Assembly (NCBI RefSeq): GCF_020520425.1
Contig: NC_079492.1
Coordinates: 112,503,157 to 112,567,156 of the forward strand
DNA: 64,000 nt
Reading direction: 5' to 3'
From: Spinacia oleracea
Lineage: Eukaryota > Streptophyta > Magnoliopsida > Caryophyllales > Amaranthaceae
The notes under the pieces are model-generated. The model worked only from the letters and a program-made list of their open reading frames with translations, was not told where the DNA came from and made no database searches. A program made the translations under genes and the position numbers. Of the stretch, positions 23,477-33,679 are shown in pieces; the first letter of the stretch is position 1; every line of letters begins with the position of its first letter.

Positions 23477-24139
23477 CATAAATAAATTGGTGAACTAGTA
23501 TGGCCCAAAACTCTTGTCTTGTAGCATCCAATCTTCTTCACCATCTTGTTAGCTTGGCATCGTCTTGAATCTTCATTCAATGCTAACTTAAAGTTCTAAA
23601 CTAGAAATACTTGAAATAATAAAATTACATCCAAATTTCCATGGTTCGCAGACCATATTTAAAACTTTACATTCAAAGATAGAACGGTTCGCATACCGTA
23701 TTTAACTATCCTAGATTGGCCATACTAGTCACTTGGAGTACCTGCATTACATAAAATATACATTCTATGCATTCACCCATTCGTATGCTAAAACGAATAT
23801 CCCATATTAATTATGCAAGTATTTACGTGAATTAATTAAAATTCACGTTCACATAAACGCGTCCTAAAAGATTAATCAATTTCCAAATTATTAATCCTTA
23901 GACTTTATTCTAATTAAAATTGAATTTAATTAAAATAATGCGACCTACAAAAATAATTATTCATTTTTAATTTCATTTAGCGGATCCCACTCAAACAAAT
24001 AATTATTCCGGATAATTAATTATTTAAATATTAAATTAAACTCACGGCCCGGCCCAAGTTAAATAAAATAATTATTAATTATCTCGTTAGCCAAATTTAA
24101 TGCAAACATGAAATTCAAGCCCAACAAAACAAAAAAAAT

Positions 24140-24515
24140 TGTTTGAGTGCAATGCGGGCTAGGCTTGCGCCCAACCCAGCAATGCACGTTGTGGCCTACG
24201 AGGCACACGAGCATGTGCCCATGCCCCCGCAGCCAACGCGCCCCACGTACCGCAGCTGTCGCTGCCCCGTGCTGCTTGTTGTGCTCGATGCTGCGCAAGG
24301 CAAGGCAGCCCTTGCTTGCTCGCAGCTCGCAAGCCAAGGCGTGCCTGCCTTGCTTGCCCCTTTCCTCACCAAGCGCGCGCGCGACACGCAGCACGCTTGC
24401 TGCTGCCCGTGTCGCTGCGGCTCAGCACAGGCGTGGCAGCCCGCATGGCTCGGCGAGCCACACGTCCACCCCACCTCGAGTTCGTGCCTTTGGTTCGTGC
24501 CTACGGACCAACTAA
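24140..24515. other. GC-rich island inside the copia 5' leader
   Basis: A sharp rise in GC and CpG content with GCTTGC/GCTCG-type words, between very AT-rich flanks. Open frames up to 157 codons overlap on both strands in several frames, which points to stop-poor composition rather than genes. A similar block lies in the LTR (17430-17700) and in the other copia LTR (41120-41350). Confidence 0.6.
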
Positions 24516-25360
24516 TTAAAAAAAGTTTTAATTTCACGAATGTTTGCATTAAGTTATTTTTCATAAAAATTTACGATTTTTATTTTCGAAAAATAACGTT
24601 TTTACGATTTAATTAATTTAACAACAATTCCAATTTCGTTAAATTTATTAAATTAAGGCTAACATTATTCAAATTTTAAGAATGAATGATTTCAACTGAA
24701 ACTTTTAAATTTTAAATAATCAAATCTAAAACTTTAAATCGTTCTAAACATTTAAATTTCAGATTTTTACGAATTTGGTTTAAGTGTCGATTAAAATTAA
24801 CGAAACTATTCAAATTTTAATCCAATAATTTTTAAAATTCGCCACTGACCATGAAATTATATTCCCTTTCCCAATTAACAAAATTAGTAGATCCAAATTA
24901 TTTAAAAAATCAATTAGAGATCTAAAATTTACGAATTTGTGGAAAGCAGAATTAGGGTTTATACTTATCAAAAATCGGCTGAAATTTTTACCATAAGTCA
25001 AGAATATACCCATGAACATTGTGTCAAAATTTCAATCAATTCCGAGTAGTTTAGGTCGACCAATTAATTGAAATTTTTTCCGAATTTATTAATTTTAACT
25101 CGAAAATTAACAAAAACGCCCAAAAACACATACTTCGAGGTCTGTTTTTGCAATTCCATTCTCATGAGTTGATCTTATAAAACCGTTTTCAATCAGATTA
25201 GGGTCAGAAAAGTTGAAAATACGAATATTTTTGATTTCAGAACCTATTACGCAATTAATCCAATAATTCCTAATATTTCCGAAAAAATCAACAAAAATTC
25301 CAAAAAATTCGACAAAAGCAAAAAACTTAAATCATGCTAAAAAATGCTTTGAATACATAA

Positions 25361-25374
25361 GGCTCATGATACCA
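25361..25374 (-). other. Copia primer-binding site
   Basis: On the minus strand TGGTATCATGAGCC begins one base after the end of the 5' LTR. TGGTATCA is the classic complement of the initiator methionine tRNA 3' end used by plant Ty1/copia elements. Confidence 0.85.
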
Positions 25375-25375
25375 C

Positions 25376-25661
25376 TGTAGGGGAATACAGTTAAACATAC
25401 ATAACATGTGCGGAACATCCCCAAAGCCAGGAAACATGTATAAAGCACAGTTTAAGCAAACTTACATTCGAAGCGTGTTTTCCCGAGTATTGTATCAACG
25501 AACACGAACAAAGAACTCCACTTGTCGTTCCTCTATTTGGTTCACCGACACGTTCAGATCCGTCCTTATTATTGTAGCTTAGACAACGCACAAGATATTT
25601 GCTTTTCGGGATGAACAGTTTTTCAAAGAGAAAAACTGAAGAACGTAATTTGGGAATTAGG
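25376..25661 (-). repeat. Copia 5' LTR, truncated
   Basis: It matches the end of the 3' LTR (17052-17335) closely, then stops at 'ggaattaggc', after which a plant-mobile-domain pseudogene begins. About 740 bp of this LTR are missing, so the element was truncated by deletion or recombination after insertion. Confidence 0.88.
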
Positions 25662-26620
25662 CGGGTCCTGGACGGCCCAGACAGGCCGATGAGGCCTATT
25701 TCTCTATGCGCCGTGCCACGACTCAATGAGGTACGTATTTGATATTGTTTACTTTAGGAATGCTAAATGGGTTACGTACTTTTACTTATGTGCTTTTACT
25801 GTTTTGTTTTTGCAGTTATGGCTTTTGAGCGCTTGCCCTTCTTTGCCCCTAGGTCCGGTAGAGTAGTCGGGGGTTACCTTGCGGCTTTCTGGTGGGGTAC
25901 GGCAGGGAAGCTAAAGAGACGCACTGCTATAAAGGACTTTAGGGATATGAGAGCGGCCGAGCGTGCGGACTTGGTAAGCATTATCAGTTTTACTTCATCT
26001 CGTTTTATGCTAGTCACTTGACCTGTTTGTTTTCGTTCTTTGCAAACAGTTAAGATGGTCTTGCTGGTAGGGGTGAAAGTTTGGTTCAAAAAAATCGAAA
26101 ACCAAATCGAACCGAACCGAATAAGCAATTCGGTTCGGTTTATTTTTTAAAATGGTTCGGTTTGGACTGGGTTTTTTTAAAAAAAATGGTTTTACGGTTT
26201 GGATTGGGCTCGAAAATTTAAAACCGAAAAAACCGAAAAAACCGAATTTCATAGTTTAACCTAGCCCCAAAAATTAAGCCCAGGCCCAATTCGCCCAAAT
26301 ATTCAAAAAATGTCCGTGAGAGTAAAACACTAAAACAATAAACGCCTCATTCTTTTTCTTTATTAACCCACACAAAAACCATAACCCTCAACCTGCAAAA
26401 ACGATTATTGGCTGCCACTCCTCTCACTCTCTCAGATCTCGCTTCTCTTTGAGAGTCTGAGTTTCTCATCTTCTGATCTTCTCACACAGTTTCATTAAAA
26501 TTTTCCTGCACCTTAGTTTTACTGCTCGTCAGTCGTCGCATCTTCAAGCTTCACTGCTGACTTGTGCTGACTGCTCCTCCCCTGTTTCCTTTCCGACGGT
26601 TGCAGCTTCAAGATTCATAG

Positions 26621-27448
26621 GTAATAATCTCTTACTCTTAAGTTTGTTTAGTTTTCTATTTGTTCTATTTTATTGGATTTATTGTTCGAAAATTTCTGAG
26701 TATGTTTATTGTTTTCGATTTATTCAATTATTTGTTCGATTGATTTGTTTTGTTTTTCTGGATTGAATTCAAAAATATATGATTATATTTCCTATTTTTT
26801 CAATTATATGTTCGTTTATTTGTTTTGTTTTCGTGGATTTAATTTGAAAATTCATGATTATATTATTCCCACGAATTTGATAATTATTCATGATTATATT
26901 ATTCCCACGAATTCGGAAATTTGATCGATTTATGTGTTCAGTTGTTTTAATTATTCCCACGAATTTGATAATTATTTGTTCAATTTACTTATGCAATCTG
27001 ATTGTGCTCTTGTAACCAGGAATTGGGATTTTAATTATAATGCATTAATGATTGGTTTGCTTATATGTTGCAAAGATATGTGCTTTTGATGAAACAAGCA
27101 GTAGTAGCAAGTTGGCTATTTGCATTAGTACAATTTAATTTAGTACAATGGGCAGGGAAGTGTTATAATGAGCTTTGAGCATTCATAATGGTTTAGGTTT
27201 TTGAAAGTTCATCAGTTTGACAAGGATTAAGAGTTACATTTAACATTGATGTTGATGCTGCTCTCTTATTTGCACGAATTTGATCATTATTTCTTCAATT
27301 TACTTATGCAATGTGATTATGTAGTGATTATGTGATTATGTAAACATTGATGTTGATGCTGCTCCCTTACATTGAATAATCAGTTAATCACAAAGCAACA
27401 CCAATATTATTCAGTTACTTATACAATGCTTTGTTGTTTAAATTTCAG
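26621..27448 (+). other. Probable 5' UTR intron of the hAT transposase
   Basis: Donor at 'attcatag|gtaata' and acceptor at 'aatttcag|tt', six bases before the transposase ATG at 27454. The region has no coding potential and includes a duplicated 'gattatattattcccacgaa' unit (about 26849-26913). A leader intron is common in plant hAT genes. Confidence 0.55.
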
Positions 27449-27453
27449 TTATA

Positions 27454-29636
27454 ATGTCTAACCAAGTGGAAGAGGCAGTCCCTGATGTCGCAGAGGCAGT
27501 TTCAGCTTCTTCAAGGAAGCTTAAGAAATCCAAAAGGAAGATGAAATACCGTTCATAAGTGTGGGAGAACTTTCTGAAGACAGACACCTCTGATGGGATG
27601 AAAGCAACCTGTAAGTACTGCAAGATGGAATACAAATGCGATCCTAAGAAGAATGATACGAGTTTCTTGTAGGCTCACATCAATAAGTGTCGTAAGTATC
27701 CCTACAACACACCTAAGGATTCTAAGCAAACTTTGTTATCTTTTCATGGTAATGTTAAAGCTGGAGAAACTAGTGGTTTAACTTATCATAAGTTTGATGC
27801 TGCAAGTGTTAGGAAAGCTCTTGCGTACATGATTGTTGCAGATGAGTTACCTTTTAAATTTGTTGAGGGAATTGGTTTTAGGTACTTTTGTAGTATGATG
27901 GAGCCTAGATTTCATGTGCCTTCTAGAATAATAGTAGCAAAAGATTATTTTGCTTCTTATTTGATTGAGAAAAGGAAACTTAAACATGAATTGAGGCAAT
28001 GCAAGTCTAGAGTTTCTTTAACCACTGATACATGGACTTCAGTACAATAAATTAACTATATGTGCTTAACTGCTCATTTTATAGATAATGAATGGAAATT
28101 TCAAAAACGAATCCTGAATTTTTGTCCTATTACTAGTCATAAGGGTGAGGAAATTGGTAAACAAATTGAGAAGTGTTTCCTTGAATGGGAACTTGAAAAA
28201 AATTTCTGCATAATAGTAGATAATGCTAGCTCGAATGATACCGCCATAGGATACATGAGAAGGAAAATTAATGGTTGGAAAAGTGGGGTTCTTAAGGGTC
28301 GTTTCCTTCATATGCGTTGTGTAGCACATATAGTTAATTTGGTTGTTTCTGATGGCATGAAAACGGTTAATGAGTCAATTACTCGTGTTAGGCATGCTGT
28401 GAGATTCATTAAAAAATCTCCATCAAGGTTGCTAAGGTTTAAAAAGTGTGTGTCGGATGAAAAAATAGTTTCCAAAAAGTTGTTATGCCTTGATGTGCCA
28501 ACTAGGTGGAATTCTACATACTTGATGTTGAGTGCTGCAATTTCTCTTGAGAGTGCTTTTGAGAGGTATGCTGAGGAGGACCCTCATTATACAGTTGATT
28601 TGGGTGAAAGGGAGGGGAAAGGTATCTCTGAATCTGAGGATTGGAATAGTGTGAAAAAGTTTTCTGAATTTGTGCAAACCTTCTATGATCTTACTAATCG
28701 CGTATCTGGGTCTTTGTATGTGACTTCCAATTTATTTTTTCATGAGTTGGTTAATGTTGCGGTACTTTTGAAAGAGTTAACATCGAGTGATGATCCAGAT
28801 ATGTGTCTTATGGCTTGTAAAATGAAGGAAAAGTATGAGAAATATTGGGGTGATCCTGAAAAAATTAACTTGATGATTTTTGTTGCTGTTGTCCTTGATC
28901 CTCGATATAAATTTGATTATGTCGAGTGGATGTTGACTGAAATTTATGATGTTATTACTGCATCTATTTGGGCAAGAAATGTGAAAGATATATTGAGTGC
29001 CTTATTTGAGGAATATCGTATTTTGCCTCAAACTGATGTTGTTAGGGAGGAAGTATCATCCACTAAGGATGATACACAGTTAACTACCTCACATAAGAAG
29101 GTTGAGGTTTTGAAAAGTAAGTATAAGAAGCATAAATGTGAGCCTAGTGGAGCGGCAAAAATTGAGTTAGATAAGTATTTGGAGGAGGATAAGAGGACGA
29201 TGATGAATTTGATATTTTGGGGTGGTAGAAGTTCAATAGTTCAAAGGTTTCCTACTATGGGAAGAATGGCTCGTGATGTGCTTGCTGTCCCAATATCAAC
29301 CGTGGCCTCTGAGAGTGCATTTAGCACCAAGGGAAGAGTTCTTGACAATTTTAGAAGCTCTTTAAGTCCGGTGGTCGTTCAAGGTCTTGTTTGTAATCAA
29401 AATTGGTTACGTGCTGGTCCATTCCAAGGTGTTGAAGAGTGTTTGGAGGAAGTGGAGCTTCTTGAAGAAGGTAACTTATATATATTTGTTAATTTTTTTT
29501 ACTGTTTCTCCTTTTTCAGTGTGTTTCATTCCCTTGCCATATCTGAATTCTTTTTTGTTTTATTTTATTGCAAGACTTAAATAAAATGTCCATAAACGAT
29601 GTTGTCCATCATGAAACGATTGAGATCGACGAGTAG
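27454..29636 (+). pseudogene. hAT (Ac/Tam3-type) transposase with three in-frame stops
   Basis: Starting at ATG 27454, one frame runs 672 codons with no frameshift. A GT-AG intron (29471-29574) then splits a codon and joins exon 2 (29575-29636, ending HETIEIDE), giving 692 codons. An N-terminal BED zinc finger has W37, C53, C56, H75 and C79. Catalytic-core landmarks are TTDTW (D192), VDNASS (D256) and a CVAH block. The C-terminal dimerisation domain has VASESAFST near codons 617-625 and FRSSLSP. Premature stops lie at codons 35 (27556), 73 (27670, inside the zinc finger) and 199 (28048). The transposase would cut and rejoin DNA in the nucleus. This copy is inactive as read, unless the sequence has errors. 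The related plant genes include zinc-finger BED/RICESLEEPER-like proteins. Confidence 0.93.
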
Positions 29637-29654
29637 GAGGCTGTTTGGTGTTAC

Positions 29655-29794
29655 TGACCTGCTGCTGCTTGGTGTTTGATATGCTGTTGACCTGCCTGCT
29701 TGGTGTTTGATGTGCTGCTGACCTGCTGTTGGTGTTTGATATGCTGCTGACCTGCTGTTGGTGTTTGATATGCTGCTGCTGCTGCTGCTGCTGC
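29655..29794. repeat. 29-35 bp minisatellite plus CTG run in hAT 3' region
   Basis: Four tandem units of the type gacctgctgttggtgtttga, with a 'tatgctgct' tail, differ slightly in length. The last runs into an uninterrupted (CTG) tract of about seven units. It lies 18 bases after the transposase stop codon. Confidence 0.85.
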
Positions 29795-31490
29795 AATCTC
29801 TTGTTATGAATTGAAATTTTATTAAATTTCAGACTTTTCATTTGGTGTTTTGATGTATTTCAGTCATTCAGTCTTTTCCTTTGGCATTTGATGTAATTCA
29901 GTAATCCAGGTTTAAGTTTCAGTTTTTTAGGCTTTTCTGTTTGGTATTTTGATTAATTCAGTCATTTGGACTTTTAATTTCAGACTTCAGACTTTTCGTT
30001 TGGTATTTTGATGTAATTCAGTCAGTCATTCAGGCATTTAATTTCTGACTTTGGTGATTTCAGTGAGTGTTTTTACTTTAATTCAGATTTGGTGATATCA
30101 GTCATTGTTTCAGACTTTAATTTCAGAGATATTTGATTGCTTTGCAGCAGCTATTCGATTTGGTGTGTTGTTGACTTGTGGCTAAATTAATTAGAGAAGT
30201 CTTCGAAATTGGCTAAATAATAGGCAGTAAATTATAAAAGGGGCCCAAAATGGGCTTAAAATGCATATAATTCGGCCCAAAAGACAGGCCCAGAAACAGG
30301 CCCATAAAGAATTTCGGTTTAATGGTTTAGCTTGGATTGGGAATTAAAAATTCGGTTTGGTTTGGTTTGGATTGAAAGCTTATTTGGTTTGGTTTTGGTT
30401 TCGAAAATTGAAAACCGAATTAATTCGGTTTGGTTTCGGTTTGGGCCTTAAACCGAAGCGTAAACCGAACTTTCACTCCTACTTGCTGGGCCAGTTTAGA
30501 AGAGACCGATACGTTGGTGGAGGCCCGACGTCAGTCCCGGTGTCGGGTTCTGTACCAGGGTCCTAGAGGTTCTGCCTGGTTCTTGGGGGAGCGGGTACTC
30601 CAGCAGAGTTCGGAGCTCATCCGGGTGCCCCGGTCGCCGCCTTCCAGCATGCTGCGCCCTACGGGCATCCTTGTTATCCGTCAGGCAGTATTACGGCAGG
30701 GTATGCCTGCGGGCGACTTCGTGCTGCTCGACCACAGCTATCCTGAGTTTGTGCGGCTCCGGATTTTGCTTCCGCCTGTCGTTGAGGTGTGTGTAATCTT
30801 GTGACTTTATTGATATCCACTTATGTTCTTTCTTTTACTTTTCGGTCGTGTTTTGACTTATTATTTGTCTGTGTTGCAGCCTGAGCCTACGGATCTTGGA
30901 GGTTGGGCGCCGCCTGACTGCACGATCTGTTAAACCACGGCGGGCGGGTCTAGGATCATAGAGGAGGTGCCTGTGATTCCTGGCAAGGAGGGACCCCATC
31001 CGTTGGTTCCTGCGGATGTTCGCGTGGTATGTTATTCGTTCGTTTAGTCACCATACTTATTGTTTATTTTCAGGTAGAACTACTAACACTGTTTATTGTT
31101 TCAGGTGCCTGCTAGGATGGTTAACCAGGTGGTGCGCGTGGTCAACAGGATAAAGGCCGCGTTGTCCTCTGCTTGGGCGACTCTTTCTTGTAGCAACCCG
31201 AACTCGACTTAGGTATGGTGTCCGATAATTTTGCTTTTTTTTGTCAGTCTGGTTATGTATGTGCTGACTTGTATCTGGATTTTGCAGACTGGCATTCCAC
31301 AGGCCCGTATGCCAGAGCCGATGCGGACTCCTCGGAGGGATCGTCATTCTTTCGAGGGCGATTGTGGTGCCTCCGGATCGCATGCTAGGCCGCGTATCTC
31401 GGACGTCGGTGTGGGTCATAGGCCCATGCGACCACCGACTGAGCCTAGGAGGAGCCATGGTGCTTCGTATAGAAACCCTTTCGTATGAGG

Positions 31491-32378
31491 ATCGAGAGAA
31501 TTTTTGTAAGGAAATGTGAAGTTTAGTTTGTTAGCAGTTACAAAAAAACTCGCATCTCGTGTTTGTGAAGAATGATGATCAACCCATCACCTTCTGCTTC
31601 ACCTCAGAGTGAATGGTGATCTTGGAAGCCGTGCCACTGGACTTGGAACATAAATATGAAGTTCTATTTATTAATATAATATAGAAAATAATGCAAAAGA
31701 GAGGGAAATAAGGTTAACTGTAAAAGTCTAGTTTATTGAAAAAAAAGGTCCATTATAAAAGTCAACATGGGAAGCTGTAACATTTGGTACTTTGTATTTC
31801 TGGAATCTATAGACAAGTTATACATGATAAAATCAATAATGCTTTATTACGAGTATGGATACAAGAAAGCTCTTGTGACTTGTACGCTGGAGCAGGATTA
31901 TTGGAGAGGATATATATATCCTCTCTTCTACTCTCTCACCATTTCTCCTTTTGACACATGACATTCTCTTTCTTCCACATCATTTTGTACGATCTCATTC
32001 CTCTTCCTTTTCATATTTCTATTCTTTTTCACACATCAAAGAGGATCCTCTATTTTTTCCTCTCTCTTAGTTTACATGCCCCAATACATATTCTTTCTTA
32101 TTAAAACATTTAATTTAGGAATACTGATAACTTCAAGTGTTTAAAAAATAAATTAGCCTAATTAATTATTTTTCCATTACTATTGATAAAATAAATCGAT
32201 TTGTAACCTTGACAATAATAAACTTGTTAATATAACATTAATAATAATAATAAAAAATATTACAATATAATGACAGCAATTAACTGACAATGACAAGAAC
32301 AAACCATAACAATGATCCCTATATCTGTCTTGTTGTCCTCCTTTTCCATTCTATAGTTTTTAATCTAATAGATTTCTA
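31491..32378. other. Intergenic; 22-bp palindrome at 31904-31925
   Basis: No gene recognised. A perfect 22-bp palindrome (gagaggatata and its inverse) lies at 31904-31925 and is followed by CT-rich sequence. A 64-codon open frame over it shows no protein features. Confidence 0.5.
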
Positions 32379-32381
32379 TTA

Positions 32382-32773
32382 GGGCACGCTTGGATTGGAT
32401 GTAATGGATTATTGGGGTAATAAAAGTCAAACCACCAAAATAAAAAGACAATGAAGGTAAATTATGGTGGTTGCATGGAGGGTGGTGTGGTGGTATTGGG
32501 ATGAGAAATTGTGGTAGTGGTGGTGTTGTGAGGAGAAGGGAGGAAGGGGGGAAGTAATTACCCCCAAATAAGGGTAATAATCACCCTAGTGGGATGGTGG
32601 GTAACTATTCCCCCCATGATGAGGGTATTTGTTCCCCCTTCCCTTTAATTTTCTTCTTGCCAACACTAGCTTGTTCCCTTTGCCACCACTTCATCCCCTC
32701 ATCATCACCTTCAATTACCTTAGTTTGACTTTTATTACCCCTTTAATACATTACCCTCAATCCAAGCATGCCC
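32382..32773. mobile_element. Tourist-like (PIF/Harbinger) MITE, 392 bp
   Basis: Long terminal inverted repeats begin GGGCACGCTTGGATTGG at the left and GGGCATGCTTGGATTGAGG (inverse) at the right, extending about 50 bp through 'ggggtaataaaagtcaaac'. TTA flanks both sides (32379-32381 and 32774-32776), the 3-bp target of PIF/Harbinger elements. No open frame of its own. Confidence 0.88.
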
Positions 32774-32777
32774 TTAG

Positions 32778-33420
32778 GGAAATCTATGGTCTTCTCGGAT
32801 TAGAACCTTTTCTGTATATGAAAATTACTGAAGAGATTCGTTTGGTTGCAGAGGACAGTTTGGATATTGGATTGCTATTCTCGCTGTTGCTGCAAACTAT
32901 TGCTTTCCTAATTTCTTCCGAGGTAAGGAAAAAAACTAACACCTGCATCACGTTTAACCCAGTTAATCAATTACACTATAACGTCATGTTCTTCTTTGCA
33001 GCTTCTTTGTCTCGCTTTATCCTCATTGTTGTCATGCCGAAATGGCTGGCCAATGAACTGCATCAGAGCATTGCTGGTGGTGTGTTCTGTATGTTGTCAA
33101 CCAGAGCATTGTTGCGTCAGAGCATGCACAATCTTGTCAATTAATATACAAAGGTAGTTTTCTTTTCCAGTATGAAATATGAAGGCGGAAAAACGTAAAA
33201 GCAGGACTTTAGCTTATGATAATATTTTGATCTGGTAGCAAAAATTCTGATTTTCGTGCCTATACAGGTCTTGCTGAAGGGTTTATCTCGAGAGGAGCTA
33301 AAGAGAATCAAGCACGTAGTTCAGTATGCAGTCTTTGCAGCTTACAATTAATGGATGTTATTTGGAATTGCAACAAAGAAAACTTTGAACAGGGGTATTG
33401 CTTAGTTTGTAGTCATGGCT
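32778..33420 (+). pseudogene. Exon-like fragments of unidentified gene(s)
   Basis: A stretch reading FLYMKITEEIRLVAEDSLDI and continuing to LISSE ends at 32922 with a good donor (gag|gtaagg). An acceptor follows at 33000 (ttctttgcag), then more coding-like sequence to 33144. A third piece at 33269 (GLSREELKRIKHVVQYAVFA) stops at TAA 33350. The third piece has a faint resemblance to the chaperonin-like region of FAB1/PIKfyve lipid kinases, but I would not name the gene on that. The Tourist MITE lies just upstream and a gypsy element downstream. Probably remnants. Confidence 0.35.
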
Positions 33421-33679
33421 GCTGGTATTTAGCCGTTGGAGATTCTTCTCCATTTTCGTTAGTTGGCTGAAGATAAGGTACATTTTCATTAATTTTTTCA
33501 TCGTTGTTGTTAATCATGCTTCAATTGGTTAAATGTTTTCTAATTCTGTGAATTGGGTTTAGGAAAGAGGACAAGTTAGGGTTTCTAGAACTACATTGGG
33601 ACTGGTTTCATAGCCAATGTGAGCTTTGTAGAAAATCTTAATGGTTTCATAGCCAATGTTGTTGTTAAACATTTTTAAT

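Larger units (their letters stand above)
26068..30481 (+). mobile_element. hAT transposon, 4414 bp, 8-bp target duplication
   Basis: The ends TAGGGGTGAAAGTTTGGTTC and (inverse) TAGGAGTGAAAGTTCGGTTT are imperfect inverted repeats, flanked by exact cttgctgg at 26060-26067 and 30482-30489, the 8-bp duplication of hAT elements. Subterminal regions (26090-26250 and 30310-30470) are packed with CCGAAC/GGTTCGG words, probable transposase-binding repeats. It holds one transposase gene with a 5' UTR intron. It inserted into an exon of the PMD-like pseudogene. Confidence 0.96.
25662..31490 (+). pseudogene. Plant-mobile-domain (MAIN-like) pseudogene split by a hAT transposon
   Basis: Exon-like pieces joined by GT-AG introns: a first piece ends at about 25732 (gag|gtacgt); an exon at about 25816-25975 reads MAFERLPFFAPRSG...ERADL; the next starts at 26050 and resumes at 30490 after the hAT insertion, reading LRWSCWASLEETD, then SAWFLGERVLQQ and IRVPRSPP, to about 30786; further pieces follow at 30881, 31105 and 31288-31488. 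The pattern 'ERLPFFAP' and 'ERVLQQ....VPR.PP' resembles the C-terminal half of the plant mobile domain, a family often carried by transposons. The first piece and the 30881 piece contain in-frame stops. Assignment is by remembered motif only. Confidence 0.5.

Noticed and set aside
24059..24616. Overlapping open frames up to 157 codons on both strands
   Set aside because: They lie in a GC-rich block where stop codons are rare. No frame shows domains, and the block is part of the copia leader.
26068..30481. Calling the hAT transposase a domesticated host gene
   Set aside because: Terminal repeats, subterminal motifs and an exact 8-bp duplication are all present, and three stop codons break the frame, so it is a transposon copy.
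32629..33144. A 171-codon continuous frame
   Set aside because: It runs from inside the Tourist MITE through an exon-like segment and across an intron with canonical splice sites, so it is a chance fusion rather than one gene.
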